Assembly: GCA_029891345.1 (NCBI GenBank)
Contig: CM056994.1
Location: 143,242,457 to 143,306,456, forward strand
DNA length: 64,000 nucleotides
Direction: 5' to 3'
DNA from: Dryococelus australis
Lineage: Eukaryota > Arthropoda > Insecta > Phasmatodea > Phasmatidae
Shown: positions 47,540-59,640 of the stretch, in pieces
Position numbering within the stretch: the first letter of the stretch is position 1
Layout of the letters: each line of letters begins with the position of its first letter
Position numbers and translations under genes: made by a program
Notes under the pieces: model-generated
Told to the model about the DNA's origin: nothing
Databases searched by the model: none
The model's input: only the letters and a program-made list of their open reading frames with translations

Positions 47540-47628
47540 TATTTTTTTTAAAGGCGGTTAATGAATAAAATGGCTGAAAGGAAAAAGTAACAAGGGCCTC
47601 AAAAGTGCTCACTTTACCGTGAACAGCC
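47540..47628 (-). mobile_element. MITE fragment, copy 3
   Basis: Ends with the family terminus AAAAGTGCTCACTTTACCGT followed by GAACAGCC (47,601-47,628), and continues inwards with AAGGGCCTC and ATGGCTGAA, which match the 22.3 kb copy. The other end is not found. The fragment adjoins the AT microsatellite region. Confidence 0.7.
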
Positions 47629-49763
47629 TTCACCTCCTTGAATGCGAATAAATTGCACTACCACTGCGTCACCTTGCTAGGTTTTAAAATTGATGTGAAA
47701 TCATTTATTACTCTGATATTCTGAATCCCACAGGATAAATAAAGCTATTAGACCAAATATTTGTTGTAAAAATGTTATAAATAGTCTGTGCCCGCTACGC
47801 AGTATTTGAGAATACCGGCACGCTTGCAGTTATCGCTATAGTCCTTGTTTAGTCTACTCAACAAACTCCCATTTTTTTCTGGTTTGAGGTCTTACTAAAA
47901 TATATTTTTTAAAGCATAAATATCACCCATATTTTGACATTTATATAATCGCAACCATTATATTCTTCATATTTAGGGTTCAAATTATAATCGCTATTCT
48001 TTAAGCTGTGCGCTACCACTTCTATCAAAATTACTTTTTTGTTCTTCCGGAGCTAATAATTTACAAACAAAATACGCTTGCTCTTCAACTGTAGTCTGTA
48101 ATTTCAACAATTTGTTAACTACTAATCTACAGATTAAGAGTACACTGTAGGGTTTTTGAGGTCACGAGAAATGGGTACCCATTTTTATACGCATGATAAT
48201 GAGGGAAACATGTGATAATTAAAAAGCGTCAGTAAATTTTCGCCTATAATAATCTTGCTGTTTCGCTGTAATATTTTTATAACGATTTGTTCTTTGTTCT
48301 TCAGTGTCGAAAATTCAAACAAAGGGTAATGTGAAACGTGCGCAGTTGTTTACCACTGTTAATTTGTAGGTCCGTAATGGTGGCCATAGTCGGTCGCCGC
48401 TTATCTGCCCGCCTATAAGCCACACAGGTGCATCCATAGCTCTCTACTTGCCAAGCAGTTGCAAGTCCACACATTCTATACGACTGTGTTTGTTACTGGC
48501 AGCTAGACATTGAAACATAATGTGTGAAAATGCGGATTATCTCAGTATGTAAGAGTAGGTTAAAATTTCAACAATTAAAATATTTGTTCTCGTTTTAACA
48601 GAAATTATTAAAATTGGATATCAGCTGTCGCGCGTGCAAGAGACCCCACTAGAGTGACAATTTTTCAATATTTTAATAAATGCAAATATTAATCAATAAT
48701 ATATAAATCGAACATAAAGCTCACAACTTTACTAAACTTCGCAGATGAGATATTTTTGCAATTTTGCAAGCCGTCACAGGACAGTTATACTGAAAAAAGC
48801 ATCTTAGCACACTACCTAAACTTCTTTAAAAATATTTAGTATTCTTTCCTTTTACAACAAACCTGACAATATATATTCTATGAGTCATGGTGGCATAACA
48901 TAATTTTGCTCTATGTTAGTCTGATATAGTTTTATTATTGCTGTATTTTTATCTGAGGTCATTTTAACGTTTATCGTAAAAAATCTCATAGGTTATCATG
49001 AGTTGTGTATAAAGCTATAAACTGGTGATCAGGTAAATCACACAAAACTACAAAAACATTTAATTTAATTTCAGGAATTTACCTTTATAACTTTTGAGCG
49101 ACTTTCATTTGCTTGGATGTGACTGGTTGACATAGGTATAATTAGAGATGGGACCATAAACACATAAACAATAAGTAAGACATTAAAAATACGCATGGTA
49201 CTTACTCGGGGCTTTAACCCGAACTCCACCTACCGTAATCTGGCATAAAACAAATTGCAAAATCGGATGTTGGATAACGAGCACTTATTTAAGTTGTAAT
49301 AAATCTAATGTTCTCTTATGCAATTTTTATAAACCTAAAATTTCTACAGTGTTGTTAATTTGAAAATAAGTACGTGAGTGAATCTTGTAAGTTTACATGG
49401 CCTACTGTAGCGCTACTTGTAACCAAAATCTGATGGTAGTTAGTTTATTAGTTTCCGAAGTAGGCAATAACGTTTTATTTTGTGGTAGGAAAATAGGCGA
49501 GCTTACACGGAGGTTTGGAGGCGGGGAGATGAGAATCCGGTCCGCCATCTTGGATTTCGTCATGGCCGCCGTATTGGATGACGCCACCGCCTACGAGTAC
49601 CCCTATTTCGTCACCTTTATGAAATTACCGCTATTATTTCATTACAGCTATGTTGTCACCCTTGGTCGCTACCTTGGATGTCTTGTTTCGTGTGGTGATT
49701 ACTCACCTTCGTTCCTCTCTCGCCTTCTACGGGTGTTCCGATTTTCTCTCCCCCACCATATTT
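47629..49763. other. No gene recognised; GC-richer patch at 49.5 kb
   Basis: AT-rich to 49,480. From 49,490 to 49,760 GC content rises, with CCGCCATCTTGGATTTCGTC and an open plus frame (49,397-49,780) without a domain. The frame runs straight into the SINE at 49,764. I see nothing else. Confidence 0.45.
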
Positions 49764-49977
49764 GGAGCCGCGGTGGCTGAGCGGTTAGCCTTCTCGCTTC
49801 CCACCAAGGCGAACCGGGTGAATTCCTCGGCCGGGTCACTCCCTGTTGGAGTTCGCTCTTCGCCTACTCCAGATGCTCCATTCCTACCCTTCTGCAGACC
49901 GTCTCTCAACTACTATCTTGTATCGACTGCCGTAGTTTCCTTGTCTGCCACCAGGAGCATCGACATTATTATTATAT
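49764..49977 (+). mobile_element. tRNA-derived SINE, second body type
   Basis: Head GGAGCCGCGGTGGCTGAGCG and GTTAGCC with a B-box region GAACCGGGTGAATTCCTC, as in the 57.1 kb SINE. The body (GGAGTTCGCTCTTCGCCTAC onwards) is different, and it ends in ATTATTATTAT. The head is Ser/Leu-tRNA-like. So two SINE families share one head. Confidence 0.7.
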
Positions 49978-52058
49978 TTTTAGAGCTGAAACAATAATGT
50001 TGCGGAGTAGTGGAATCGAAATGCAATATTTTGGGTTCGCATGCAGACACCTTAAACCATTCGGCAGTGGAAAATGCAGGTGGGAAAGTAGGGTTTAACA
50101 TATGGCATACACATTGCAACACATGCCTTCCACAATTATCACCCGGAAAACATTTTCACATTAAAATATTATTACATGTGTAATGTGATTTGAGGCCAAG
50201 TAAGGTATGTCTGAGGAGGATGACGAAATGTTTATTTTAGTTTTTACAGGTTATATCTACTCGTATAAAATCATTTTTACTGCCGATTAAAAGTGAAGGA
50301 AAAAATTATGAGATAATATAATCAATTTGTAGCAAATTAAACAAAAACAAATTTGAATGTACCTGTCCTTCCTCTAAAGAATTATGCATATGTAAATGAT
50401 AAAACGAATGTGATGCTATAACATTGATTTCCGAACATAAAGCAAGGAAACCCTTAAAAAAATATTTTCATTTAAATATTTAAAAGTTAAATAGCGATGA
50501 CAATATATCTCGCAAACACATTATGCTTAATTTTTCAAATCTAATATAATTAAATATTTATTGCCATATTTCAATATTTCTTCAGTATCACTCTGAAATG
50601 TAGGTGTCCCAGATGTCAATGTCAGTCTCCCCCAGACACATTACCACCTGCATAGCTCTTAGAGTTGATTTACAACTTCGGCATTTCCTGAAGCCCTACC
50701 AAATTTTTTCTTTTGGTTACTGACTATGTATCCTTCCGCTACACGTAAACATAAACATTGCCATGCAGTTTCTAATGTTATAACTGTCAAATACATTGGT
50801 TATTATTTAAAGCTGTTTAAAGAATGCTGTCATATTTCCTACGAATGTTCACAATTTAGACCTACAACAATATTTAGGTGGGCTCTACTATTTGATACAC
50901 ACTATATAGTATGTTACACATAATACACATTAATATTTAGCCACGAAGGTGTTTGTTACAACTGTGGCGGAAACAACCGTAGAATTTAACATGTTGTTAT
51001 TAATATGTTTTTGGAATAAAAATTAAAACGAAGGGACAACCAGTACAACGAAACAGCACAGTAAATTCAAGCACGCAACTCGTGTCGCTTAATTATTGTA
51101 CGTAGCATCGACAAATGTAAAAGAGAGTGGTGAACATGCAAAAACATAGGCTTACCATAACATTTATTCCGCTAATACTTACATGCATTGGTACTTATTG
51201 GTTTGTAGGTAAATTTTATTATTTATTTAAATTTATCTGGTTGGGATTAGTAAATATTTTTTGGATTGTGGCAGACATTCAAATCAGAGAAATGTAATCT
51301 CATTACACAACTGTGTTTCAAATACCTAGCGCGAAGGTACAACGTTGTGATAAATATATGTGAATATAAATAATTAACTTTGTCATATCATCAGTTCATG
51401 GTTAAAACATATTAACTTTGCCCATATTTGAAATTCATACACATCTGGAATGCGCAACGATTACAACACAACCACCATAGACAGAAATGGCGTCTACGCC
51501 CTTGTACATGCGGCGATCACAACACTAGTTACAGTATATTAATTATCCCTGCCATGGAAACACATATTGATCACAACATTGTAACTTCCCTAGGTTTTTT
51601 CAAAAACAAAGTACAAACTTGATGCTTCGTTCAGAAACACACCGTGTCATTGACATGTCGCCACACCACTACCAATCATAAGGCACTATAAAAATGGTTA
51701 TACAGTGGCCCGCCATATTGGGACAAGTGCGAGGCTAGGCCACAGGCTAGGGGAAAGTTGATCAAATTCTAGATTCTCCTTTCCACACCACGTCTGCAAA
51801 CCTGCTGGATTTATAAGTGCCGTGCAACGAGCTGTGTCGTGCCATCGCATCTAAAATAGGTTGTTGCATCTAAATAACATATAATATGTATTTAAACAAT
51901 CAAATCTCCTTTCTGTTGTAAATTATAATCTCAAACATCATTATTGCTGCTGTAATTAGTATGAAATGTGATGAAATTAGAAATAACAAAATATATACTT
52001 TTCCAGGTACAGAGGTGGTACGATCTTCCCGAGAGAGAGGAGAGGGAGAACGATAGAG

Positions 52059-52095
<37 letters not shown>

Positions 52096-53300
52096 CATGC
52101 TATGCTTCGCATATTGAAAAACCTTTATATCTGACGTAAAAAAAGAACACCAGACTACGCCCGAGAATTTGTGCGGATATTTTTAACTGCAGCAATAAAA
52201 AGTGTTTCCGTCAGTGCTACCTAACAATACAAACATATCAATTAGCAACGTTTAGCTTACAAATAGTATACATAAAAAAGAGGTTAAAAAATATTGTAAC
52301 TTTGAACAATTTCTTATCAGCCATTGCCAACACTGTGTTGCTCTTGCTGTTGTTATTTCATATTTAATACGAAATAAATATTACAAGTTATATACGATAA
52401 TAAGGTAAAGTTTCATTTATTCAATGATACAGTACACTTATGTTACTCACAGTGTTAAATATTTTTGGAATACATGTTATCAGAAAAACAGATTGACATA
52501 TTATACCTAGGGTGATTTTTCAGAGGTCCGATTCCAAAAGGCCGAAGACAGCATAGATGGATTATAGTCACATTGTGCATGGCTGTTAGGACATTTTATT
52601 GATGGTTGTACACAATGCAAGCAAACACCACTGAAACTTCAGTTTTATATAATTAAGTAAATTAAATTATATGCTTTAAATCTCTGGTGCGGCTTCAATG
52701 ACAGTGTGAATGTGGTTGACGAGGAAGGAAATGAAAACTTCCCACGTATAAAAATTAAAGCGGACAAATAATCACACAGAAAGAAAACAGCAACAGAAGA
52801 AGAAAACAGTAGACAGATAGAGGGAAAAGATAAGTTAAGGATAGTGCTAAAGTAAAGGAGAAATGCGAGTGTAATATTTCCACCAGTAACAGCAGCATAT
52901 GTGTAGGAGCTATATCCTTTAACATTCACAAATCCTGCTAGGATAAGCATTCTTATAACCTAGGAAATAGCAAAATCCTTGTTAGTAGACCCGACGTAAA
53001 TGTTGCAAAATCCTGCGTATAAGTACAAATGAGATATTGTGAAATCAAAATATCTGTAGTATTAGATGTATGAAATATGATGTTCCAGGACATATCGGCG
53101 ACACACATCACAAAGTGAGTATTATTCTTGCACCGGCTACGGCATGCCACCAGTCATCAGCAATAAACCTGGCAAGATGAGGATTTCTTTTGCATAGCTA
53201 TACAATGTGCTGCTGGAAAAACGAGAACTCAAAAACAGCGGATTATTTTTCACCATTCCACGTAACACTTTACATATATTCATTGTGGGACAGGAGATAT
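49978..53300. other. AT-rich DNA, no gene recognised
   Basis: Frames of 60-101 codons only. The minus frame at 52,645-52,950 is hydrophobic but lacks a domain. A microsatellite lies at 52,059-52,095. Less AT-rich sequence at 51,700-51,850 has no recognised feature. Confidence 0.5.
52031..52095 (+). repeat. Compound GA / AT / AG microsatellite
   Basis: GAGAGAGAGGAGAGGGAGAA, then (AT) from 52,059 to 52,075, then (AG) to 52,095. Confidence 0.9.
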
Positions 53301-53403
53301 TGAAGCCCTTCTGCTTTGATAAACCCAGGTTGAGGCATTTGTATTATGTCCCATCACTGTTGCTTCTCCTGAGATGTTGATGATATATGACTACAGGAAA
53401 TTG

Positions 53404-55510
53404 TTATGTGTTTATCACAGTGTAAGAAAAATTTATATTATAATCCTCTTTATATCCATACGGCAGAGTATGTACACAGTTATCATAGCTTATTCTTTTA
53501 TCATCAGCCCATGAAAATGCAATCTTATTTACACAATCTGTATAGCTTCGATGTTTATGCAAGCGAATGTCATGTGTCAGAGTACGCATCACCGACTGTA
53601 GGTACAAGGTAGAAACATAATCTTGGAAATATATTTTTTTCCTAGAGTACTCATCGCTACACGTCTCCGCTCCCTTCACAATTGTTCCATCCTCACACAT
53701 ATGTACATACATTTTCACACAGAAGTCCACGAACTTTTTCATTATGGAGTCTTCGCAATCACATTTAAACCTATCCGCCACTTTCTTATTTGTGGATGAG
53801 TACAGGATGTGATCATTGCGATAGGAGGACTTGTCAAACTCCACGAAGAGGGCAGCATTAGCAAAATTTTCTCCAAATAGTCACTTGTTTGGATCTCATA
53901 AATTAAAGATTCTATTTCCATATAGGCTAATGTGGTCTCAGAGCTGTATTTCGTCTTCATAAGATCGTAGAGAAAATCATATATAAGTGTTTTGGAAATA
54001 TCGAAGCATGTGAAATATGTGCATATTGATTTATCGAAAAGAAAATTTTCTAAATCCAGTTTCATAAGTTTCTTCATATATGGCGTAATTATTGAATACT
54101 GTGTTGGCGATCATTTTTCGACTGCTTTCTCGTTGCACACTAGCTCCATTTGGTGCATTTTAAGTTTGTTCACCATTAGCTTATCAAATGTAGCATTGTT
54201 GTCAATCTTTAAGTAATCGTATTCAAACACATTGAGAGCTGCCTGGTGCTTTCGAGTATTCAAGTCTATGTATGGTTTCAGCCAGCCAGTCTGTTCAAAC
54301 TGCATGACGCGGTGAATATTGTTGACTGTAAACCATTGCCATTTGGGATTCTTTCAATGAATAATGTTATTCTTTCTTGCTTCAAAATATGTTTTGATTC
54401 AGTTTCAAACTAGGACACTGGTTCATGGAGAGGAATGAGAAATCTCTGTTTTCGACATGTAGTTCCACCAGATATTTCACATCATATTCAACGATGCACC
54501 CTTCAGGTCCCTCGTAAAGTACACTTGTTAAATCGACGTCCTTGCTAACCCACTTGAAGATTCGTAATGTTAATGGCATTGGCATGGCCCAGCCATACCA
54601 ATTGTTTGTATGAACACACTAGAAGTATGTTCTGGGCATTGTTGCATTGTTCATCTCTGACATATATGGATTGTTTTGTAAGTACAGTATCATTTGATGC
54701 AGTGTACAACTCCTCGCTGGATACCTGCTTCAAAGAACATATTAATATTGTATTCTTTGAGAATTTCATGTTAGAAACCTGTAATTTTTTTAGCATCGTA
54801 TCTAATAAAAATACAGTAGTTCTTACAATTTTGTTGCAATTGAGGCTGTAAACATCAACACAGAGTGAGCAGAAGTTCTAGAACACATCCGGCAACAGGA
54901 GAACATAAATTTTGATGTACAAATCACTGTACTTACCAAGTGATGTGCAGTCCAGCCAAATGAATCCCATACTATCGGAGCATGTGTATAAGCTTTGTCG
55001 GACATGTCCCAAGTAAGTGAGGTGGTTGTGAAATGATCTTTTGGAAGGCCGCTGGGGCTCTTCGACTTTCCCACAATAATCAAAATGATATGGAAACACT
55101 CCTGGTGACAATTGTAACTTGATGTTATAAGAAAAATTGGAAGTGTTTAGGAACTAGCTAATAGGGAGGTTTTCTGCATGTGTAGCAAGGGTGGCAGGAA
55201 TAAATCTATAGGTATCTATCAACTGATTGGTAAAGCGGCCCCTCAGCTGCTCGGAGGTAATGGGATTTCTTCATTATGAGGGATGACGATGTCCTTATTT
55301 TCATATCTCAGCTGTCTGGTAGTAAATTGTGCTAATTTTACACTAGGATGTGAAACAATACTGGTAAGATTTTCGGGCGACTATGCATCATGTTGCACTC
55401 ATCGCAAGATGCCGCATGATACTGCCCAGTGAAGTGATTGTAGTCTTTGACTTTCTTATTGTCAGCAGTAACAGCTCTTTGAAGCTTACTTGTGATATAA
55501 TTATGGTTTA
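53404..55510 (-). pseudogene. Polinton C DNA polymerase B, broken
   Basis: Read right to left. About 55,500-55,385: half of the zinc module (DYNHFTGQYHAASCDECNM). 55,111-54,878: SPGVFPYHFDYCGKVEEPQR and the exo III region SLGKYSDLYIKIYVLLLPDV. 54,796-54,382: the segment before the palm, in two frames. 54,305-54,111: fingers-like segment with NVFEYDYLKI. 54,077-53,880: palm with SKTLIYDFLYDLMKTKYSS and YMEIES at the position of the family's D-T-D-S motif, both Asp lost. 53,844-53,404: C-terminus with MRTLTHDIRLHK and FSWADDKRISYDNCVHTLPY. At least five frame changes. The catalytic Asp losses suggest long decay. The N-terminus is absent and replaced by capsid sequence. Confidence 0.8.
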
Positions 55511-55533
55511 TATGTTGAAATCGTAAGTCTCAA

Positions 55534-56171
55534 TTAAGTTTCAAAGCTATACAAGCAGAGTGCAATGCCAATATTCCTTTCTAAGCATACTTTGACAGTC
55601 TGATTAGCTCTTTCATTTAACTCGTACGTGCGGTAGAAGCCACTCTTCCACTCTTTGTAATGTAACCAGAATCTCACGATTTCTGGAATTTCTACAGTAT
55701 CTATGATAACATTTGTTAGTGGGTTAGTTAAAAATATCACCAATTCTTTTTTGGAATTCAATATTACATGATGCATAGTCTTTGGCGATTCCCAGCAATA
55801 AAGAGTCGGATTCATATTTCAAATCTTCTGCTTTCATACGCTGGTCCTTTACAATCTGTTTTTATTGCCTATCCAACCAGTTTGGCTTTGGGCAACAGGT
55901 TTGTGTTAGAGATAAGTAATTCTTCATGGTGGCCATAATGCCTAAATCTCCTTTCTGATGGTGCTTGATGCCATTGAGTTTGTAAGATAGTTCATGAATT
56001 ATGTGAAGTATTCCATTTATAAATAGCTGGGAAATCATAGGAATTGCATCTCCAGCATTTGTATTTGTACCTTGGAAACTCAAGTACAAGTTTCATGGTA
56101 TCATATAAATATTTCGGTTTGGCACCATTATTCGAACCTCGGGCGATAGCAAGTAGGGTCCATTTAGGTAT

Positions 56172-56216
<45 letters not shown>

Positions 56217-56255
56217 CAGTCTTTGGGACAGCATCATTATAAATAACAGGCTCAC
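55534..56255 (-). pseudogene. Polinton major capsid (hexon-like) fragment, N-terminal half
   Basis: Read right to left. REPVIYNDAVPKTEL, an inserted AT microsatellite, then frames with FINGILHIIHELSYKLNGIK and GIMATMKNYLSLTQ (56,089-55,862), then WESPKTMHHVILNSKKEL and YELNERANQTVKVCLERNIG (55,815-55,534). The ELNGI...GI..TMKNYLS and YELNE patterns fit the double-jelly-roll major capsid protein of Polintons/adintovirus-like elements, which forms the shell. Frames shift between 55,862 and 55,815. It stops 30 bp from the PolB zinc module on the same strand, so a deletion probably fused the two genes. Assignment by pattern memory. Confidence 0.55.
56175..56213. repeat. (AT)n microsatellite inside capsid relic
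   Basis: About 19 AT units. Expanded within former coding sequence, so it arose after the gene died. Confidence 0.9.
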
Positions 56256-57133
56256 GTATATTCAATAATTCTATCTACATTCTTCTTGGTCTCGAACACA
56301 AGGCTCTTAAAAAAACCAGTTTTACCTATGTGTTAACACTTTGGTTGCTCTCTTGATATCGACCTTCAGCTTGCCATTCAGATCATTTTTATGTTTTTTT
56401 TTTTTAATTCAGGCTTATACTTCTTTAAATTTAGGCACAGCACTACTTCCGCATATCAGAAATGTATGTTATTGAATTTCCATTCGAATATGCAAACAAT
56501 AATTTGATGCACCTTCTTCGATATGATCGGTGCATACATAAGATATTTATGGACCTCTACTATTTTGAAGATAGGTGGGACGATCACCGCAAATTAATGT
56601 ATTGAGATGTGATCCTGCTACCAGATTTCAATTCACTCATATCATAAGTATGCAAAAAGATTACTGGGAATATTGAATCGTGCACTTTACCACTTTTATA
56701 CATAATGTATTCGAGCCCAACATAAATGATAATATAACATGCTTGGTATAATCAGTATTTGTACTGCACATAATTTCACTTTTCAGAGCGTTTCAGTTTC
56801 CAGACAGTAAAATATCATACATCTGACTGCAATGCATGCTTAAGGTAAAATGCAATGCCAACAATCTCTTATGAACCTGTGGGTAAGGTTACTTCTTCTA
56901 TGACATATTTTTTAAACAACGACGCTTACAATTTGATCAGTTCGCATTCTTCACTAACAATTATGTATGGAATATAATTAGTGCCATGGATAATGATTAT
57001 TCCAAGGTGAGTGCTGGGAAATGCACAAAGCGCAGTTCCTAGCTCTTGTCCTTCGATAAAGGTTACAGACATGACTGGTCACAGTACATGTATGTGTATG
57101 ATATGTTATTCACTCTTAGCTATGAAGGAAAGA
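56256..57133. other. Polinton C interior, decayed
   Basis: No sustained frame. Around 56,890-57,120 a plus-strand reading looks faintly coding (FFKQRRLQFDQFAFFTNN) and passes a strong donor-like AAG/GTGAGT at about 56,995, but I can name neither a family nor an exon. Confidence 0.3.
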
Positions 57134-57147
57134 CACAGGTGATAACA
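57134..57147 (+). repeat. SINE target-site duplication, left
   Basis: CACAGGTGATAACA, matching CACAGGTGATAGCA at 57,407-57,420 (13 of 14). Confidence 0.85.
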
Positions 57148-57406
57148 AGGGGCCCCCGTGGCTGAGCGATTAGCAAGCTCGCCCCCCCCCCCCCACTAAG
57201 GCAAACCGGGTTCAATCTCCGGCAGGGCCACCGGATTTTCGCAAGTGGGAATCGTGCCGGGCAATGCCATTGGGCGGCATGTTATCTCGGGATCTCCCAT
57301 TTCCCACGCATCTTCATTCCAGCGCCGTTCCATATTCACTTCAATCACCCTCACCAGCTCTGAAGACCTCGATGTTAGGAGCCACCCAAATCTCTTCTTT
57401 TCACTT
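57148..57406 (+). mobile_element. tRNA-derived SINE with target-site duplication
   Basis: GTGGCTGAGCGATTAGC (A box), GGGTTCAATCTCC (B box), then the body shared with 30.3 and 63.4 kb: CGCAAGTGGGAATCGTGCCG, GGGATCTCCCATTTCC and CTGAAGACCTCGATGTTAGG. A run of about 11-13 C lies in the head. The 14 bp flanking duplication is almost perfect, so this is the youngest-looking SINE in the window. Confidence 0.9.
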
Positions 57407-57420
57407 CACAGGTGATAGCA
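57407..57420 (+). repeat. SINE target-site duplication, right
   Basis: CACAGGTGATAGCA, partner of 57,134-57,147. Confidence 0.85.
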
Positions 57421-57904
57421 GTGACTTGGTGAATGCTCGGTGAACTAACGGCAATTTAATTCTATGCCATGAAAATAATTGCATACTTATATCAGGGGAT
57501 GGAGGTTTCCGAAGCTGTTATAGTAGTCGCCACTATTTCCATATTCCCTGGAAATGACCCAATGTGTTTATGTCAGCTACTAATGGCTAGATTTAAAACA
57601 TTTCAGTTATGCTTGTGTGATATATCGTAATGCATTTACACTGATCGGAAAATTGTTATTCATTATTTCCGAGCATATTTCTTCAGGTCTACGCTGGTAA
57701 GTGGTTGGTTAGGCAAACTGCATGTGCTTATCCACAAACTCCGCAGATCAAACCACCCAGCACTGAAATTCCTGGTAACAGACTCAGAAGGAAGCAGTGC
57801 TGATTCTTTCCGCTCTCTCCTTCCATCTGAGTTTTCCTTTAATTTTTATTCTTGTAGGTTTTTCCTCCATTATGTTATTTACACTCCAGGAAGCCATTCA
57901 TTCG

Positions 57905-58147
57905 CTATACGTAGTTTCGGGTGATTAAGCTTTCTTTTTCGCTTTTCTTGGAAGAATGGTGTCGCCCTTGCGTATGTCTTACATGTTGTAACTTTACTGT
58001 GTAGGCAATATCTTGTTCGTTTCGAGCTTCGTCCAACATATTTACGCCATTACAATATGCCAAATATTTTTGAAGTTTGGTTCCTTGTCCACAGAATTCG
58101 TATACAATATGTGCTTCGAATTGAAGGTTATTTATAAAAGTATTCAT
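57905..58147 (-). pseudogene. Parvovirus-type PLA2-like gene, Polinton C
   Basis: Starts MNTFINNLQFEAHIVYEF and continues with the calcium loop GQGTKLQKYL and a catalytic-site segment LDEARNEQDIAYT, where the family has C..HD..Y. Here the Cys and the catalytic His are replaced (Arg and Gln), so the enzyme would be inactive even if translated. It lines up with the relic at 11,984-12,454 (INNLxFExHI, TKL.K.L, and DIAY at matching spacing). It reads through to a Lys/Ser-rich end and a stop at 57,905, shorter than the Polinton A copy, so the C-terminus is truncated or frameshifted. Confidence 0.65.
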
Positions 58148-58556
58148 TAGTTCTAGGTTTCTATTTTGACCTTTCTTCTACGAGGCTTCACTATATGCTG
58201 ATTGCGAATTATGTCAAGGCATGTAGGTATTGTATCATTTAGAGCCAATATCTTTCTATTCTTCGAAAAGTAGAGTTGTACACATTAGTACAATTGCATA
58301 TTTGTCATCGAAATGATGCAATTACCTACAGGATGAAAACTTAAAGTACGATATTTCAGTGAAAAATATGCCAGAGGTTGTTTACTGGGATAATATTTTT
58401 AAGATACATTCTATAATTTGCAGCATTCTTTCAATGCTAAAACAACCATCTCATATGTTGCAATCTCCACACACTCCACAGTCAGTTCACAATCGCTGTG
58501 CAATTCTTCTGCGCTCGCTCCGCAATAGTTATGAACTCGTTTTAACTAAGCAGTGT

Positions 58557-59080
58557 TGAATGGTTGATGCCACATATTGAAATTAACACTCGTGAATCCT
58601 CAAAGTTCCTAAAGTATACTGTAAAAAGGAAGAATATATACCTTGCATTCCGGTAGTGCACTTTGGAAACGTTTCCGTCCCTACCAGCAACAGAAAAATT
58701 TGTATGGAATGTGAAATCAAGCTTTTCTAATGAAAAACTGAAATATATGATTATGTGTTTTTAAATAAACCATCAAAATAATTTAGGAGCAGACAGACCA
58801 GTTTTTAACAATTGTAATATCAAAAAGATTAAACTTTATCTAAACAGAAAAGCCTATCCCTATACGGATTTCAATACAAACTTTGGAAATTATGAGTGCA
58901 TTATTTGCTACAATATGTACACCAAATTCCAGGAAACATATTACGGTAAAGTAAGAGTACCGATCTTAGAACCCAAAAAATTTAAGACTAGAGGACCTTT
59001 ATTTGTATTTGATGTCAACAAACAAAATGGCACCATTAGCAATACGGTTATCGAGTCATGAATTTCAAAGGAATTAATTT
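58557..59080 (+). pseudogene. Polinton major capsid (hexon-like) fragment, C-terminal half
   Basis: Plus-strand frame with a few stops: EWLMPHIEINTRESSKFLKY, KFVWNVKSSFSNEKLKYMIM, IKKIKLYLNRKAYPYTDFNT, CYNMYTKFQETYYGKV and PLFVFDVNKQNG. The KLYLN..YPY.D.N and MY..FQ..YY pattern is one I know from Polinton capsid proteins. The first 60 or so residues appear to cover the same part of the protein as the end of the 55.5 kb fragment, so the two are not simply two halves of one gene. One stop at about 58,770, one at the end near 59,060. Confidence 0.6.
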
Positions 59081-59458
59081 TGAATTGCATGTGTAAAAAA
59101 TCCATAGAAGCTGGGCACTTAAGCTTTTTTGTGTTAAATGTAAACTTATTTGTATTGTATTTTTAACAAGTATGTAAATGAGTTTGCTGTTCATTTATGA
59201 TAATCACAGAAAAATTTCCTTGTAAGGTAACAATATTCATATCAGCAATGCAAACAATTTTTGTGGAGTATACCAGGAAAGTGTTTCTACAATCACAAAC
59301 ATTTAAATAGTATGGTTATAGATGCCATATTGCTCCCCCGATTTCATGCTCTGTCTTTCCGGTTATGCGACCGACATCTTGGATACCAGTGCGAGGGGAT
59401 CTAGAAGATTTCAATCACATGGCAACCCAGCGATTAGATGGTCGGTTTTCGAAAAATG

Positions 59459-59466
59459 TATAAATG
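59459..59466 (+). promoter_or_regulatory. Possible TATA box of the zinc-finger ORF
   Basis: TATAAATG, about 180 bp upstream of the first ATG (59,641) of the C2H2 frame. Similar in form to TATAAATA at 43,233. No start-site element identified. Confidence 0.3.
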
Positions 59467-59640
59467 CTGTATTATGATTGGTTCACAGTCAATATGGTGT
59501 CACAGGGCTTGCATACTCGTATATTTAGAGCAGTAGGGCGGTCAGCTGCGAGGCTTAATTTCACAGGAGCTGTCGTGAAAGTTGGATCGTTTCGGCTAGG
59601 TTCTACCTCTTAGCATCGAAGTCTTATTCTGCATCTGCGA

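Noticed and set aside
57150-57230. tRNA gene (GTGGCTGAGCG...GGGTTCAATC)
   Set aside because: No full cloverleaf, a long C run inside, and a SINE body follows with flanking target-site duplications. The same applies to the copies at 30.3, 41.7, 49.8 and 63 kb.
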